Shown in pieces: positions 23,401-35,400 of a DNA stretch of 64,000 nucleotides (the stretch's first letter is position 1; every line of letters starts with the position of its first letter). The translations under genes were made by a program, and so were the position numbers. Source of the DNA: Halictus rubicundus (Eukaryota; Arthropoda; Insecta; Hymenoptera; Halictidae); NCBI RefSeq assembly GCF_050948215.1, contig NC_135164.1, positions 8,375,116 to 8,439,115 on the forward strand, in the 5' to 3' direction. The notes under the pieces were generated by a model. That model searched no databases and was not told the DNA's origin. It saw nothing but the letters and a program-made list of their open reading frames with translations.

Positions 23401-25859
23401 GCGCAACGTGCACGCCCGCGAGTGTGAATTACTCCGGCTGCGTGCAAGCACTGCACAGAAATGCAACTCGCATCGTTCCACACTTTCTTTCGGAGAACTA
23501 AATTGCTAAAAGCCACCCTCCAAAGTTACTGACCTATGATACCAACTGAAATTACCCGGCAACATTCTCTTATAACGTACTGGAATTTCGTATCATTCAT
23601 TTCTGCACCTCCACTTACCAACAAAATCGTGCACACATAAACGAAATTTTACCGTCTATGCTACATTCCAATAAATTCTCCTACTAGTCCTATTTTCGGG
23701 CGAGTTAAGACAGAATTTTAGAAGATGCACGAACTTTCGAATGACTTCATTCTTCCACCATTTTATTAGCTTAGAAATTTTGAAGTCGCCGATTCGTTTA
23801 AACAATTCCTTGAAAACGAAATGACTGGAAATTCGTCGTATTTCGGATGAAGAGGAGGGGACAGCAATTTTCTTATTTCGAGATAAAAAGGGTTCTCTCT
23901 CTCTAAATTAATATTTCCACCTGGTTACCACGAAAGTGATCTTGCAGCTGGAATTGCTATGGCAGCCTAGTGGCGAGGGTAAAGCCGCAACAAAATGGTT
24001 CGCGCGAGTTGTCTCCGGCCCCAAGGTTACGCACCTTGGCGCTCAGGTTCATCGAATGCCGGGCTTAATGAAAAGATATACGTACGATAAATTCTCGCAC
24101 ACGTTCCCGATATGTTTCAATTGGCTCTCTTCATGCGCCGCGCTATTTCGTGCGCTACAATTCAACGGGCGCGCACGCGAGCACCGAGAGAAAGAAAGAC
24201 AAAGAGAGGATAACGCTGCGAAATCAGAACATGATCGCACTGGAGTAAAATATCACGCGCTCGTGTCTTCGACGGAGAGAAAAGAATACCGGTGGTCGTG
24301 GCGTATCCAGAAACTCGAAGGAATTAATGGTCCGCTGAATTAATGAAGCGATCCGTCCAGAAATATGTCCGCGGAAAATGTTCGCATGAACGAGCCCGGT
24401 TATACCAGCCTGGATCAATTTAATTGTGCCGGCAGATTTATGCCGATTAAATTCTCGGATCGCGTACCCATGCACCGCTAGCAGTTCAGATTCATATTTC
24501 TTGTTACGATTTCTTGTTTCTTGTCAGAGATTAAGGTTTCTTTTATAAATCGAATGGGCTATGTCCGAGCGTACGACTCTAACTTTGCGACCAGACCGTA
24601 AATCTTTGTAAATCGAGGTTTAGAGATTATTCGCTAATAATCAGAATAAGAGAATCTTCCTTTCAAAGGATATTTACTATTGCAGAAAGGAAGTGAAGAC
24701 AACTACCATAAACGTAATCTGCAATCCGTTTAATCCGGACTACAGGTTTTAAATATATGGTGAGATCAAACTCCAAACAGTGACCCCAAAAAATTTTTAA
24801 ATACTGTTCTCCTATTTTCGAGTTATTAAAATTATTAAAAAGAGAAGTAGATTTTTATTTTACACGAAAATTCCCAGTCTACTTATGACTTGTATTAAAA
24901 GAGTGTACGATTTGCATATTTCGCTTGCTTTACACTTACTTTTCTCGATAGAAATATTAAATTGCAAAGATAGATTTTTAAAACTATTCCAATGAAGAAA
25001 CGAATCGTGATTTATTTATTAACCAATATTCCGTTGATTGACAACAGCAATAACGTAAGGGATGTTTTCGTTGGGGAAACAGCATAAGTGTCAGAACTTT
25101 GTTTCGTTGTGTTCACAACTATACAAACGACGAAGTCAACACACATGAATAATAAGTTTCGACGAGAATGCGACTATAGACACGTTTCCCCCGTCACGAT
25201 TCGCGCGATTGTATACGGATTCTACACTCATGCTTGCGCGGATTCAGCAATGAGCATGAAACAGCTCGTACTATTGTCAACAAAACCGTGAACCGAGGCT
25301 TGTAAATTGTTAGAAAGTATCCGCACCGTCTTCGTTCGGCTCGTAATAAATATTCAATGGCGCAACTTTTATTCACGCCACTTTCAAATCTGCACAACGC
25401 GAAACGCGAAGAGACATACACGATAGAAGAAACAAAAAAAGAATCGTAATTATTGAAACGCTATTATCTTCACCGTTAAACTTTCACACCAAATATTCTC
25501 TAAGACTAGCTTTCAATGAAGATGCGAAGCTGTCCTGCGGAAGTTAACCATGCTCGCCAACAATAGCAATCAGATGCCAACTTCGCGAACATCTGCACCA
25601 AGTTGTGGGTCAAATCAATACGTAAATGTCTATTAGGGATTCGATACGTTTGCACTCGACCGTTTGAAATCTCATAGATCTCCATTTACCGCCAATTGAG
25701 GAGCGCCTGGTCGCTTGAACATTTCCAGAAATCGTTTTTCATAGATTAACTTCGTAAAAACCGAAACAATCGACGAAGTTGGAACGTTTTCAGTTTTCAG
25801 ATATGTAGTTCAGTTACCAAAGTCAATGCCACTTTTTCGTTTTCTTCGACTGGAAAATG

Positions 25860-26015
25860 GCTGCCGCGCACTTCAAGATGTTTAGCTCACCGATAACTCT
25901 AATGAGTGATCGAAATGAATTTCTCTGCACGATAACATTTACCAACAAGAGAAAATTTTTTGGATACTTATAATCCCTATTTGTAACCAACACGATTTCA
26001 GTCCATGACATCTCT
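25860..26015. repeat. Diverged relative of the 39-bp minisatellite and its flank
   Basis: It contains CCGATAACTCTAATGAGTGATCGAAATGAATTTCTCTG, close to one array unit. This is followed by a flank similar to that of the array (GGATACTTATAA and TATTTGTAACCAA here, against GGATACTAATAA and GTTTGTAACCAA near 19412). Only one to two units are present. Confidence 0.6.
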
Positions 26016-26095
26016 TCTTTTTGGTTATGAAAGTTATGGTCACTGTTTTCGAAAGCCTGTGACCGTTCAAAGAGACCTCCCCGACGTATAAACAA

Positions 26096-26440
26096 TTGTT
26101 AAGGGAGCCACGAAGAGGCGATATTTATTGTCGGTGGACCTTCGTAGCCTTTGTACTTGGTCGCGCGCGTGTGTGTGTGTGTTTGTTGTGTATGGCCGGG
26201 TGCGTGCGTGTGTGCACGTTAGCCCGAGGAGCGGTGGCTAGGTCACGGTCAGGGCGATGCCCTCTTCCCTCGGAAGAGAGGAGAGAGACTTTACGTCGGC
26301 TCTCCTCCGCTTCTTCTTCTTCTTCGCCTTGTTAGATCATGCTGAAAGTCCCCTCTCGGATGATCCACGCATCCGTTCGAGCGTATCTTTCCCCGCGACG
26401 CGACACGACGCGACACGACGCGACGCGACTATCTACTTCG
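26096..26440. other. CpG- and GT-rich stretch with short tandem repeats
   Basis: It includes a GT run (26168-26182), a TTCTTCTTCTTC run and a 10-bp tandem of GCGACACGAC near 26397-26428. Composition is GC-rich compared with the flanks. It could be an internal promoter or alternative first exon, but no start, donor or core-promoter motif is convincing. Confidence 0.3.
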
Positions 26441-26676
26441 GTTAAGTCAGACTTTTTTGCGAATCGAGTGCCGTTTTTAGACACGTCGCGCGGCTGCGTG
26501 CACCGCGATCGCCTAATTTACGGGCCGTGTTTATCGCGGGACTTCTACGGGAAATTCATTTTTGATACAATTCAAGTACTTAGGTGTGTGCTTATTTGTT
26601 CGAAACGTTCGTACAATCACGTCAACAACGTTCGGTTTTTCAATTTTTTCCAAGTCGATGGTATCCCCTTCAAACT

Positions 26677-26700
26677 ACAGTAGAATCGCGTTTATTCGAA
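26677..26700. repeat. Solo pogo-like terminal end (family C related)
   Basis: TACAGTAGAATCGCGTTTATTCG resembles the family C end CAGTAGAACCTTGATTATCCG. No partner end was found. Confidence 0.35.
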
Positions 26701-26979
26701 CGACCTTGTACCCCGACGCACAGTGGGGAAACCCGTTTTTATTTTTGTTGCCAAAATTATTTTAGTTGTTTCAATGTTGAAGAAAACGAGTGATTTTTAA
26801 GAATTTTTGAATTATTAGACACATGGGCCCAGACCATTTGGGATATGAAAAGATAGTCTTGAAGTACGAGAGGTTCTTTCTTTATGTTAGTTCATTTCTT
26901 TTCACTATTTGTTGTACATTCCTTCAAAACTTCTGTTATTAACTTGATGAGTTCAATTCTTTTTACGCCAGTTACTTAC

Positions 26980-27057
26980 ACGTTTGAAAACAGCACGTAA
27001 TGGGGTTGTGAGCTTCGGGTACTCATTTGTTTGTGTATGTGGAATTTCAGTACTCAC
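26980..27057 (-). CDS. Candidate upstream 78-nt exon (possible recursive-splicing exon)
   Basis: Seen: on the minus strand the 3' splice site is exceptionally strong, with branch-like TACTAAT about 30 nt upstream, then TTTTGTTTCTGTTTCAG. A 78-nt open stretch of 26 codons follows (VSTEIPHTQTNEYPKL, then TTPLRAVFKR), closed by donor CGT|GTAAGT. Phase 0-0 matches all the other exons of the gene 18 kb downstream. The exon begins GTGAGT, itself a consensus donor, so the site could also act as a ratchet point for removing a very long intron in steps. Joining it to the smash-like gene is inference from strand, phase and order; it could belong to a different minus-strand transcript. No homology is recognised in so short a peptide. 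Confidence 0.5.
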
Positions 27058-27540
27058 CTGAAACAGAAACAAAATGATTAGTATAAAATCAATGTCCACA
27101 GGATTTCAGAAATTATCATTAGATTTATTCTTGTCCCTTTAAAAAACTGCTTCACTTACAGTTTCGTTGTACACTTTGTACGTCATATTTAGAGCCTACA
27201 GTTCTTTTAAAAAATCATGTATACAATCAGTTGCTAAGTTTTCATTTTTTTAAATAACGAGACATTTTATTTATTTGTATCCTATAGCCACGTCCTTATT
27301 AATGAAAATGCAATTCGTCTACGTAAAATCTTGTCAGTCGTGAAACACGTCGGTCAGCAATACAATCTCTTGTCAAAAGTCTTTCTATTCAAGCAAGTGC
27401 ATCTTCTATATAACCTCACGGATTTTGACTTTAAAAGAATCTATCTTGTACTCCATAAAATAGCGAATACGTGTGCGTAAAATCAACTCAAAATAGTGTT
27501 CCGATTTCTCTGAAAGAAATACCGAAAGAGCCCAAAAAGT

Positions 27541-27580
27541 GACACTCTAGAGACTGACACTCTAGAGACTGACACTCATA
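27541..27580. repeat. Short 18-bp tandem repeat
   Basis: GACACTCTAGAGACT occurs twice and a partial third unit follows. Confidence 0.7.
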
Positions 27581-27846
27581 AAAGCTGAAGTGTTAAAGCT
27601 AAACTTTTCCATCGATCCAAGTGCCAATAAATCTACTTTCCACTTCGTTAGAAACAAAGCAACCAGGAAGAATTCCCGTCGACTGTGTTCCGTGAAATAA
27701 GTTCGGAAAGCGTAATAAATTCGTCGATCCATCAATAGTCTTCGGTTTAACTATTACGTTAAGGCGTTCATCCACGCGTTGCGTCAAGCATTGTAATTTA
27801 TCGACTTGCTTGCGCCGTTCAAGTGTTTGCGTGATCTCTGCCGAAC

Positions 27847-27848
<2 letters not shown>

Positions 27849-27879
<31 letters not shown>
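27849..27879. repeat. GA microsatellite
   Basis: About 15 uninterrupted GA dinucleotides. Confidence 0.9.
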
Positions 27880-27881
<2 letters not shown>

Positions 27882-29368
27882 AGAAAAAGACGATGGAAAT
27901 CATCGATAAGAGAGCGTCACGGGGCTGGGCCGTCACACCCTCGCGGAAAGATCATCGCGGAAGTCTTCTCGGCTCGAGTGATCGACTTTATTCCGCACCG
28001 CCCACGCACGCTCGTGAATATAATTTAGCGCTAATCGCGCACGCCACGGAACGCCGACTATTAACCACCCAGCGAGTCGCGTCGTGCTGACTCTAAACGG
28101 TTCCACTGCATCAAGGGTGCATTCTGTCGAATCAAACGAGCCAACTCGACCCATATGCGGCTCTGATTCACTTCAACCAGCCAATCGAGTATTCGCAAGC
28201 TTCTTACTCGCGTCTCTGTGCGATCGATTCTTGGAAATGCGCTATCCTGTCGAGTCCACAGGATTGTTCATTATGATAGTCCTTATTTTCGACTGGCCTC
28301 TTACCCCCAGAAATTGTAAAAAAATGGTGCGTGCAAAATTTGAACGCAACCGGACAAATTTTAATGATATCCCGTATCCAGTTATTTTGGAAATATCGTT
28401 AAACTTTTTTTTTAATGAAACTATGCCAAAAAATATATCAAATCTGGACACACCGATATTGCTGAAAATTCTGTGAGGGGTAGTTTTTCGGCCATCGTTG
28501 ATTGGGCGAAAACAGTCCTGGTTGATTGTCACTGTTTCCGCCCAACTTGCGAAGAAGTTTACAAGTGTTGTTGCATTTCCACTTGTAGCATAATTTGTTT
28601 AATTTTTGAAGGAATTATATAGTGGATTTTTTAGTTGTGTAGCGAGTGAAAATTGCGCAATTTTATTTCGAACACACCGAGCCTATCGCTGATAGTTTCG
28701 AGACAGATATGGTACTTTGAAGGCAACGATATGTAATCTAGTTCAATGGTTTCAGCAATGTAAATCGGCCAATGGTTTTCTGCGTTCAGCTTGAACCGAA
28801 AGAAATGTTAAGAATAAGGAACGTCTACTCGGAGACGATCTGCTGAGCTAGGTATCTGCTTAATGAGGCAGCAAATGGGCAACGCTCAGTAATATTTTGC
28901 ATTGTGGTATTAAAAAACGCCCAACTCGTCCAGTGCAAGGCAGGATAACAGCATCCCGAATGATTCGTTAGTTTCTTCTTATCGTTTTGGTTAGTGTCTC
29001 CGCACACTACGGTGTACCCTACGCGAATTTGAAAAGCTATTTTATCTAATGCTTCCCTACTATTTGTTTACTTATGCAAAGTATTTTCCATTAGGTTGTA
29101 TGCACTTTCCAAACGAGAGGCTCGGTCAATTATCACTTTATAGTAGAAATCGACGTTCCCCTAACCAAATTCTTCGAATACACTGCCACTCCTTTCAGAA
29201 TATTTCTATATTTCTCAAATATTGTAAAACCAGCTGGAGACGGACTCAGTGAGTGAGAGTACAATCGTCTTAACTTCTTATGCATTGCGTCCGTAGTAAA
29301 TGAACCAATGTTTAAGTGCAATATTCGTCTTACCGTTGCACTGATCAAATCAGTAGTATCCTTATCAA

Positions 29369-29544
29369 CACTAAACCTACCACGGTCAAAATGACCAGTT
29401 TTCTATTTCACAAATTAAAATTAAATTATGAAAACGGGAAATTACTGAAATTCTTTATTTAGCTATAATTTATAAAGCTTAAGTAAATTCAATCTTCTCC
29501 CTTCTATAAGACTTTTATATGTTTCGCGCTTGGTAGGTTTAGTG
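29369..29544. repeat. TTAA MITE family D, 176 bp
   Basis: It starts CACTAAACCTACCACGGTC and ends GCTTGGTAGGTTTAGTG. The right TTAA is at 29545-29548; the left is TCAA (one mutation). Shares subterminal ATGACCAG with the 14073 copy (ATGACCGG there). Confidence 0.8.
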
Positions 29545-32474
29545 TTAACAAATTAACCTGTACGGGTGACAAAATTGACCCATCGATTGTCTATCGTTGG
29601 CAACGAATTTTGGTGACAACACAGGTAAATAATATTTCATTAGAATTTATGGGGCGTGAAAGAGTTGGCCAACCCAGTGAGTAAATGCAGCTATTAACGG
29701 GACGCAAAAGAATGCAATCGCTAAGCGGTCTCTGTATTTTCATACTTATCGAACGCAAACGATTCTATTTCCTAGATCCATCGGGACGAGTAGAGTGCAC
29801 GGTCTACATAGAGGCCCGAACAAACGGCCGTGAGGCGTCAGCCTATCAGCGTATGCAATCGTGAAACCAGACGGGAGAAGCCCCGTAGGTGCACTCTCCC
29901 GTATAATGCAGTTATCGGCGCGGTGGGCTACGTTAATTGCATCGCTAGAAAGTGGGGCATCTCGAAACTGCGATCTCCCGGTGTCCTAGCCGCCGTCGCG
30001 ACGCGGAGGGAGCTCGGAGGACGCTGAACGCCTCCTTGCTCTTATGCGTGGTTCTCCAACCCTCCCCGCGCGTCCTTCGCTTATGCCAGCGTGCGTGCCT
30101 TTTCCGCCGCCATGATTTATTCCCGTCGCAGCCGTGAGAATCGCTCCGTGCATCGGCCGATAATCGTCGGGAACGCGGGTTCACTTTCTCCGCGATGCAA
30201 CTCAAATTCAGATTAACCAATGGGGAAAACAAGAGCACGTGCTTAGGACATTTTCGGAATTTTACATTGTAGATAATACTGTGAATTCTCGTTAAGAGTC
30301 AGTTGCGCCGTTCTCGTGACTGACTCTTAGACGAAACCTTAGTCGCATTTGAAAAAGTTTGTTTGATTCTGCGCAACAGTTTTCGTTCGGTGCCCCATCA
30401 AACATGGAATGTCGAAAGCAGCATTTTTTACGTTTTTTCTTTTGCTATCGAAACGGTAAAAATGCTGTTCAAGCGAGAGAAAAAGGTTTACGAAATTTCG
30501 TTCCGGCAATTTTGATGTTGAAGATGCACCGCGTTCTGGAAAGCCAGTTGAAGCTGACAAAGACAAAATTGGGTAATTGGGTAATTGGGTACTTTGGCAT
30601 TGCACCAGAATGGAGGATATATAATTAAATATTTACACATTATAAGAAAATCGTCTTTCATTTTCACCAAAAAAGAAAAGCCCAATATAATCTAACAATT
30701 CGCTAGGAAAAACCACTGGATAATGAAATTTTTGTTGTAAACTAGTACGGAAACGACGATACTCAGAATAATAAGTTGCGACGTAACGTAACCTAACGCC
30801 GATGACTCAAAATATTGTCACAGCCGACATCCAACTTTTCTTTTCAATTTTCCCAGTACGATAGTACGAGGTTCAAAATCGGTGGACGGTGGCAAAAAGT
30901 CGAACCTATGAAACGAATTCGAAAATAAACAGAAACAGTACCGTTTTGTCACGGTACATCGTTGAGAATGATCGTAGGGAACCGTGCTCCCTGTATAAGG
31001 TGAAAGAACGATAATGAGAAGCGATCTAATACCATCCGGTGAAATCAATTTGAAAACCGCAATGACGCGGTGTATTACGCGCGCATTATATGCCTTATTT
31101 TGTGTTTATCGTGCGTGTATAGGTGCACGCGCGCACGACTTGTTAGAAGGTAAAAGTGTTTTTGCAAAAGCAGTTCTTGCCAGTTGGATGTGCGCTGGAA
31201 TCTCTTGGTCATTTCGTTTCATCACGCTAGGTGGTTCTCGTGCGTGTCAAGACTCCAGAATTTTTCGAACGGGACCCCCTGCCAGTCCACTACAAATTCT
31301 CTTCTGCAAGAATAATTCACTTAATCGTTCACTTTCGGTACATTCTGTTAGGTTATCGATTCGCTGGAACGTAGTTGCGAACGCGCAAATCAAATTTACC
31401 CTCTCTCTCTGTCGCTTTGTCACGCTGAAGACGAAAAGATTGTTTAATAACATATACAGGTAAAATCTCTTCTTCTCAAAATCCAACTGGACGAAATGTT
31501 AGCAGATGTTAAACATTTTTATTTTACGTTTAATATTTTCTGCACTCGGGGCCATCAATTCTATACTCACCACTTCTAGACTCAAAGGGCAAAAGGTTAA
31601 TGACAGCAGTGATCCTATTGGCTGAAGATCGATATAATTTTCTAATACTTCTCTGACTCAATTTCTCCCACTTTCCTTAAATATAATTTGATCCTTGTTG
31701 AAAATGATCAATTAAAGTCTCCTCACAAGATTCCTTCAGCTATTTTTCATAACGTCAGGATAGTCAGGATCGAGCGTGCATTATTGGGTAAATGATTTAT
31801 GCGTTCCCAGGAAGCAAATGCTAAACTTATTGTAATTCATACGATTTGTTACGTGCTACGCGTGTTTTCACGTGCTATGATAATGTCTATTGAAACGGAC
31901 GAATCAACGGGTCCGCGACGAACGCTTTCTGCTGCATCGACACGATGGCACGGTTTTTTTTTTGTACGGCGAACAATAATCGTAAAAATACAGCGCTCGT
32001 AAAACTGGCTAAATTTATGGTCGTAATTCGCCTCGCGTTATGACGATTCCTCGGAATTATTGCGCTTGGCATTCTTTCGTTGTCCCGTAGCGAGAGGCGA
32101 ACATTATCCCCGAGTTTGTTGCCGGCAACGATCGTCGGACGTTGCCCGAGCTTATGTGCCTTTACGGGACACCCTCTACCGGCTTCAAAACTAATGAAAC
32201 AACGACACCTCGTTTCTGTTACGGTTTCAAGTATCTGCACTCGGTGCAGTGCACCGCGTTCTGGATGAGCGAGTCCGTGGACCCATCGAACGCCTCAGTT
32301 GCGGCAGCGTTGCTCGCCATAACTTTGCTGGAAACCTAATTCGAATCGATGTGCAATTTAAATTTAATTTTATTAACCCACTCAATTTTCTTGGTCACTA
32401 TCACCGGAGCCGTATCCATACGCTCGACTTTCTTCGTCGCTATCATTACTCGTCAGCTAAAAAATAGAAATGGA

Positions 32475-32486
32475 GGGGGGGGGGGG
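32475..32486. repeat. Poly-G run
   Basis: Twelve consecutive G residues; another run of about 14 G lies near 58298-58311. Confidence 0.85.
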
Positions 32487-35400
32487 TAGTAATTCTGATT
32501 TTTTCTTGTGATGCTGAAATATGAAGTTCTTTTGCTTGTAGTCATTTTTCTATTTAAATTCTAAAAGTTCCTTACGATGCAAATTGGTTAAAGTAGTGCA
32601 ACCAGGTATATGAACTAGTTTTAATAATCTGTTAACGTATAGTATAAAATAAAGTAATCTGTTAACATGTTCATGTATTGTATATGCTTCATAAACCATA
32701 CTTGGTTTAAAGCATTAAATAAGCATTAACAATATAAAAAAAGGTAATGATATAAATGTACGTGTATTTATCGTGTTCGAATGTCGAAGCAAAAGAACCT
32801 TTCAAAGTTGTAAAACTACTCCCCTGCAAAGATCGCAGTTGCACGAAAACTGCACGTGCAATCGAAAGACAAGACATAAGCGAAACACAGCACGTTCTCG
32901 TGAGTATTAAAAATGCACGGGCCACGATAGAATAAATTATGAAAACGAATTATAGTAGACGTCGTGAGATCGTACCTTCGACAGATCGAACGAACACTGT
33001 CGCCGATCCACCTCTAATGGTTCGTTCTCACGGATGTCGAGAATATTAATGATCCACTTAAACCGACAATAATATGTTTATACCACTTATAGTGATCTAT
33101 AAGCGCAGGCGCAGGGAACGTAAGACGAGCTCCACGAGCGAGGGCGCTGGAACGATTTACGCCTGCGCACGACACCTTGCAGGGAATATTTCAAAAATCT
33201 GTTCGCATTATATCACAGCCGGGTGTCGCCAGAACGATGATGAATTAGGCTACGGATCCTTGCGCGTCCGTTCTCATAACATGCATCGAGTTGCTGAAAA
33301 CAACTAACGAGTACTTAGCTTGAAAACATTTACATACGAAAAGATACGAGAACCTAAAGTTAGATAAAAGTCGAGGTTGAAATAAATCGTAGGCGAACAT
33401 TGTCAATGATTATTAATTGATTCAAAATTTTAGCAAAACGAAGGCCACGGGGAATAATTTTTTGGGTGTGTTTTTAACAGTTGTCGAGAAAAGAAAGCAG
33501 ATAAGGTAAGAATCGTTAGGTTGTCGATCGATGTTATCGGAATAGGAAGAGGAGACATTATTAAACGATCGATCCCGAAGACGTTAAATCACGAGTGGCT
33601 CGTCTGAATTTGCATTGCCGGGACGAAACGATAAATTGTCGATGTTTGCGACGAAATGCTCGGGAGTAAAAAGAGAAAGGTGAGGACGCGTAGTATGCCG
33701 AGCGCGCGAAACATCAGGCATAGACATAAATACGTGGTATGATAAACGACGCGGCGTTAATTGGTCTCCAACGGTGTGCGTGTCTACCTTTTGGTTAAGT
33801 GAACCGATCAAATGCCGGTCTAGGGCTCCAGCTAATCGCCGAGAGAGCTCGCAGACTCGTATTTTCGCGCGGCAGAAAAATCCTACTGAATTAATGGCGA
33901 TATGGCTACCGGTACGATATTTATTGCAGCGACTTTAATAGAATGTTACATTCGTTATGTCGCGCATTAACCAGTTGCTCGGATGCGAAATGCGAATTCG
34001 TTAACAATTTTAAGAATTATTCAATATTTAAAAATCTGTTCGCACTTAACTTCCTTTTTCCGGTCATCTTCAGCTGTTTTTTAAAAACGGTGACAATATT
34101 CCACAAATTTAAGAATATGCATCTTGCGATGAAGACAATTTTTATTTCGCATAAAAATCCACAGTCCACTGATCAATACTTAAGCGACGAAGTAAACGTA
34201 CGCCTGCAGTACAAACAAATTTTCTTTCTGTTCTAGAAAATTGTCGTAACGTAATAATTATCACAGCAATGCAGAAAATCGAACTTGTCTAAAAAGGGTT
34301 ACAAACGTAAGATAACATTTCACAATAATTGCATTCGCATCTTATTGTTAGTTGAGTTTCTGGACTATTGTAATAGGATTTCGTGAGAGGATCAAGTGAG
34401 AGACTAGTTGAGAGACTTCGAGCATTAGCTCTGTTGAACAATTGTTTTAATCGAGAGTAATAAAATGGGAATAATTATAGCAATATCATTATGTCATGAA
34501 ACGTGTATCTGTAATACACGTACACATCAGTATCGTTTCGGAGTTGGTTCTCGATATGGAAATTTCACCAACTCCAGCCTTCACCTAATTATTCGAAACT
34601 TGTATTACAAGCACGCTGTATTCGCTTACACAGCTCAAATAACAGCAACATTGCGAACAGCTATTCAACCAAAAAGCGTCCTGCTTTCACATATTTTGCT
34701 GACATACCAGTTCATGCGAGTCAACATTTTCTTCAATGTAATGAGCAATTTATAACGAAACTTATATTGAAGAAATATGGTACAAAGTTCCAATGTCATT
34801 TTATTTGCTTTCAACAATGCCCCACTAGGGAACTCGTATAAAATCGGTATCTCTAGAACTTCTATGAGAAATATACATTTTTTAAAAACATGTTTACCTA
34901 ATCCGAAAAATCTGAGAAACATCTACCACAAGAATATTTAAAGTCTCCGAGACCTTTTAAAAATCGATTTTGCTATCAGAAATTCGGAAAAAATTCCCGG
35001 TCGTGTATGCCGTTCGATAGAATGTTCCCGAATTTTTTCGTAATTTTGTATTGTCCAGAACAGAAGCAATAAAGCATAATTCGTTAAACCGTGCTCGGCC
35101 GATAACTACCCTTGCGATAGGGGTACCGACTTGAAACTTGCCACAGAAAATTTTCTTTGGGCACCCTATCGAATGGCGTGACCAAAAATCAATTTATGAG
35201 GGCAATTTTCACCATTTTATCTGGCTATACTCGATTCGAGTGAACTTCTTTCTCGAAACACATATTACATTAAAAATTGTGCGAAGTCCGAATAGCCGTC
35301 TTGCCGTAGTTAAAAAGCAATATCCACTTGTTGGTTCTCACATTAAACGGCTGGTATATATTTTTAGCTGCGTACAATCGCGATGTTTCGGTTGTTAGCG

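Larger units (their letters stand above)
8645..26979 (-). other. Presumed large intron, with no defensible exon
   Basis: If the exon at 26980-27057 belongs to the gene, this is one 18.3-kb intron. It holds MITE copies (9081, 14073, 14284, 16632, 20220), a 39-bp minisatellite (18925-19395) with a relative near 25860-26010, and a CpG-rich stretch at 26096-26440. Its long open frames (for example 9661-10239, 20726-21091 and 22144-22551 minus, 23936-24343 plus) have no recognisable domain and no exon-like borders. Confidence 0.5.

Noticed and set aside
23936..24343. 135-codon plus-strand frame
   Set aside because: No domain, no conserved motif and no convincing splice context.
33208..33235. TATCACAGCC, the 5' start of miR-2/miR-13 family microRNAs
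   Set aside because: The rest of the mature sequence does not match and the flanks do not form a hairpin arm.
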